A stretch of DNA of 7,330 bases from NCBI GenBank assembly GCA_934700265.1, contig CAKUXH010000050.1, positions 1 through 7,330 of the forward strand, in the 5' to 3' direction. Of the stretch, positions 5,766 to 7,330 are shown piece by piece (the stretch's first letter is position 1; every line of letters begins with the position of its first letter). Source of the DNA: an uncultured Opitutales bacterium. GTDB lineage: Bacteria; Verrucomicrobiota; Verrucomicrobiia; Opitutales; UBA9783. Both the position numbers and the translations under genes were made by a program. Under the pieces are notes generated by a model that ran no database searches, was not told the origin of the DNA, and was given only the letters and a program-made list of their open reading frames with translations.

Positions 5766-7253
5766 TTACAATTTGCAATTACGCATATCTCCTGTTTTAT
5801 TATAAGCATCATACATCGCAAATGCCACAGATAAATCATGCGCAATATGCTTATTTTTTGTACGATTTAAATATCTTTTTAACAAAGGTTTATAATCAGG
5901 ATGAGCGCAATTTTCAATAATACATCCGGCTCTTTGATCAGGTGATTTTCCTCGAAGATCTGCAATACCTTGCTCAGTTATAATAACTTGAACATCATGA
6001 TCTGTATGATCAATGTGTGAGCAAAAAGGAACAATACTTGAAATTGTACCATTTTTTGCAGTTGAAGGGAGTGTAAAAATAGAAATGTAACCATTACGAG
6101 CAAAATCTCCAGATCCACCTATTCCATTCATGATAGAGGTGCCAAAAACGTGCGTACTATTTACATTTCCAAAACAATCTACTTCTAAAGCAGCATTAAG
6201 AGCCAAAAGTCCAAGACGTCGAATAATTTCAGGATTATTGGTAATCTCTTCTGGGCGTAGAACTAAACGATCTTTATAATCGTTCAAATTTTGATAAATA
6301 TGTTGTACCCAATTATCCGTAAGCGTCAATGCACATGCGCTTGTAAATGAAATACGCCCTTGGGCCATAAGCTCAATCACAGCATTTTGAGCTACCTCAC
6401 TATATACAGTAAAATTAGGGATTTGTTTTTCTTCTCCCAAAGTTTTTAGAACTGCGTTAGCAATATTCCCTACCCCCGATTGAATTGGTAAAAAACTGCT
6501 TGGTATACGTCCTTTTTTCATTTCATTGATAAAAAATTCAGCCACAAAATGACCAATCTTTTCATGAATAGGAGATACATCTTTAAATTCAGCTACGTGA
6601 TCAGATTCATGCGTTTCAACAACCCCAAGTATTTTATTCGGCTCTACCTTTACGGTGGTTGTACCAATACGATCATTGGCTTTTAGCAAAAGGATCGCTT
6701 GGGTATAAGGTGGATTTTCAACCTCATATATATCATGTAAACCTTTAATTTTACTTGAATGGTAAGTATTGTGTTCTAAAATAATATACTTTGCTTTTCG
6801 GCAAAATGTAGGAGTTGCTCCTACAGCAAAAGGCAAAGTTAATTCTCCATCTAGTGTGTAATCAGAAACCTCAATAAAAGCATAATCTATTTCACCTAAA
6901 AAGCCATGATTAATGAATTGAATATAATTTCCAAGGTGTTGATCGGTATAAATAACATCACCTCGATTTATAGCTCCTCGCATATCTTTATTAGATTGAT
7001 AAGGTGTACGGAATGAAATAGCATTAGCTCTACTCAAGGCTCCATCTACATGATCATTGGTTGAAGCTCCTGAGAACAATTTTATCTTGAAAGGTTCTCC
7101 AGCTTTGTGTAATCGTTCTGCTTTTTTGGCTAAGCTCTCAGGTATAGCTTTAACACAACCTGCTGATGTAAATCCACTACATGCTATGGTATCTCCATCT
7201 TTTACACATTCAGCAGCTTCATCCGCTGACATTTTTTTAAAATGAACCTTCAT
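5766..7253 (-). CDS. Succinyl-CoA:acetate CoA-transferase family enzyme (acetyl-CoA hydrolase/transferase)
   Basis: This cytoplasmic class I CoA-transferase moves CoA between carboxylic acids, most likely succinyl-CoA and acetate, as in AarC; the YgfH/Scpc propionyl-CoA:succinate activity is the main alternative. The 495 residues compare with about 500 for AarC. Visible features are the N-terminal DTIACSGFTSAGCVKAIP (21-38), QSGVGNIANAVL (258-269), the catalytic glutamate in VYSEVAQN (Glu286), VFGTSIMNGIGGSGDFARNG (369-388) and TEQGIADLRGKSPDQRA (426-442). All the landmarks I know for the family are present and the gene looks intact. In organisms using a modified citric acid cycle such an enzyme can replace succinyl-CoA synthetase and at the same time activate acetate; whether that holds here depends on the rest of the genome. 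I chose ATG 7253-7251, which gives the normal short N-terminus; a TTG at 7289 would add a lysine- and cysteine-rich extension. It heads the folate unit, with 2 nt to folKP. AAAGAAAAAT before the ATG is at best a weak ribosome site. Confidence 0.92.
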   Translation of the reverse strand: MKVHFKKMSADEAAECVKDGDTIACSGFTSAGCVKAIPESLAKKAERLHKAGEPFKIKLFSGASTNDHVDGALSRANAISFRTPYQSNKDMRGAINRGDVIYTDQHLGNYIQFINHGFLGEIDYAFIEVSDYTLDGELTLPFAVGATPTFCRKAKYIILEHNTYHSSKIKGLHDIYEVENPPYTQAILLLKANDRIGTTTVKVEPNKILGVVETHESDHVAEFKDVSPIHEKIGHFVAEFFINEMKKGRIPSSFLPIQSGVGNIANAVLKTLGEEKQIPNFTVYSEVAQNAVIELMAQGRISFTSACALTLTDNWVQHIYQNLNDYKDRLVLRPEEITNNPEIIRRLGLLALNAALEVDCFGNVNSTHVFGTSIMNGIGGSGDFARNGYISIFTLPSTAKNGTISSIVPFCSHIDHTDHDVQVIITEQGIADLRGKSPDQRAGCIIENCAHPDYKPLLKRYLNRTKNKHIAHDLSVAFAMYDAYNKTGDMRNCKL

Positions 7254-7330
7254 ATTTTTCTTTTTAAAACAATTTTTTACACAATTCAACTTAAAAATAT
7301 AAAACTGGCACGTTTTTAGCTATGTAATAA
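7254..7330 (-). promoter_or_regulatory. Leader and possible promoter of the CoA-transferase-folate unit
   Basis: No gene is visible here. On the minus strand TTGAAT (7289-7284) and TAAAAA (7266-7261) are 17 bases apart, but this would start transcription almost at the ATG. A TATATT box (7301-7296) sits better for a leader of about 40 bases, but only a poorly spaced TTACAT (7327-7322) lies upstream. No riboswitch or hairpin is evident, and the window ends too early to rule out a promoter further upstream. Confidence 0.25.

Noticed and set aside
7254..7289. TTG start at 7289 extending the CoA-transferase by 12 residues
   Set aside because: The extension (NCVKNCFKKKN) does not resemble the family N-terminus, and the ATG at 7253 gives the usual beginning. 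The same reasoning removes the TTG starts at 4487 and 5778.

Overview
This AT-rich bacterial window holds six protein genes in two convergent transcription units, with a partial lipoprotein gene at the left edge. The histidyl-tRNA synthetase belongs to a branch (N-terminus LPGFRDF...DCA-RN, unusual motif 3 GFAAGDVTL) that I recall from Verrucomicrobia rather than Chlamydia or Bacteroidetes. The folate genes resemble the chlamydial arrangement, with a HPPK-DHPS fusion next to a CofE-like ligase. My best guess is a member of the PVC superphylum, probably a verrucomicrobium and possibly a host-associated one with low GC. This is inference from remembered motifs, not from a search. TGA serves as a stop (end of oppB), so the code looks standard.

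Layout. Positions 1-509 (minus) encode the N-terminal part of a LysM lipoprotein that runs off the window. Positions 510-679 are a divergent promoter region. Positions 680-3753 (plus) carry hisS, oppB and oppC with essentially no spacing: hisS stop and oppB start are adjacent, and oppB and oppC overlap by ATGA. Positions 3759-7253 (minus) carry, in order of transcription, a succinate/acetate CoA-transferase, folKP and a CofE-like gamma-glutamyl ligase, also tightly packed (2-nt gap, then an 11-nt overlap). The two units converge with only 5 nt between stop codons. Positions 7254-7330 are the leader of the minus-strand unit.

How the genes work together. FolKP makes 7,8-dihydropteroate from 6-hydroxymethyl-dihydropterin and p-aminobenzoate. 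The CofE-like protein is the likely non-orthologous replacement for FolC, adding glutamate to the folate. The CoA-transferase heading this unit belongs to acetate/succinyl-CoA metabolism and has no obvious folate role. OppB and OppC are the two membrane subunits of a peptide/nickel-family ABC importer; neither the binding protein nor the ATPases are in the window. No start codon has a convincing Shine-Dalgarno sequence. I see no mobile elements, CRISPR arrays, tRNAs or rRNAs. The most interesting item is the compact folKP plus CofE-like ligase pair; the rest is housekeeping with some unusual family variants.
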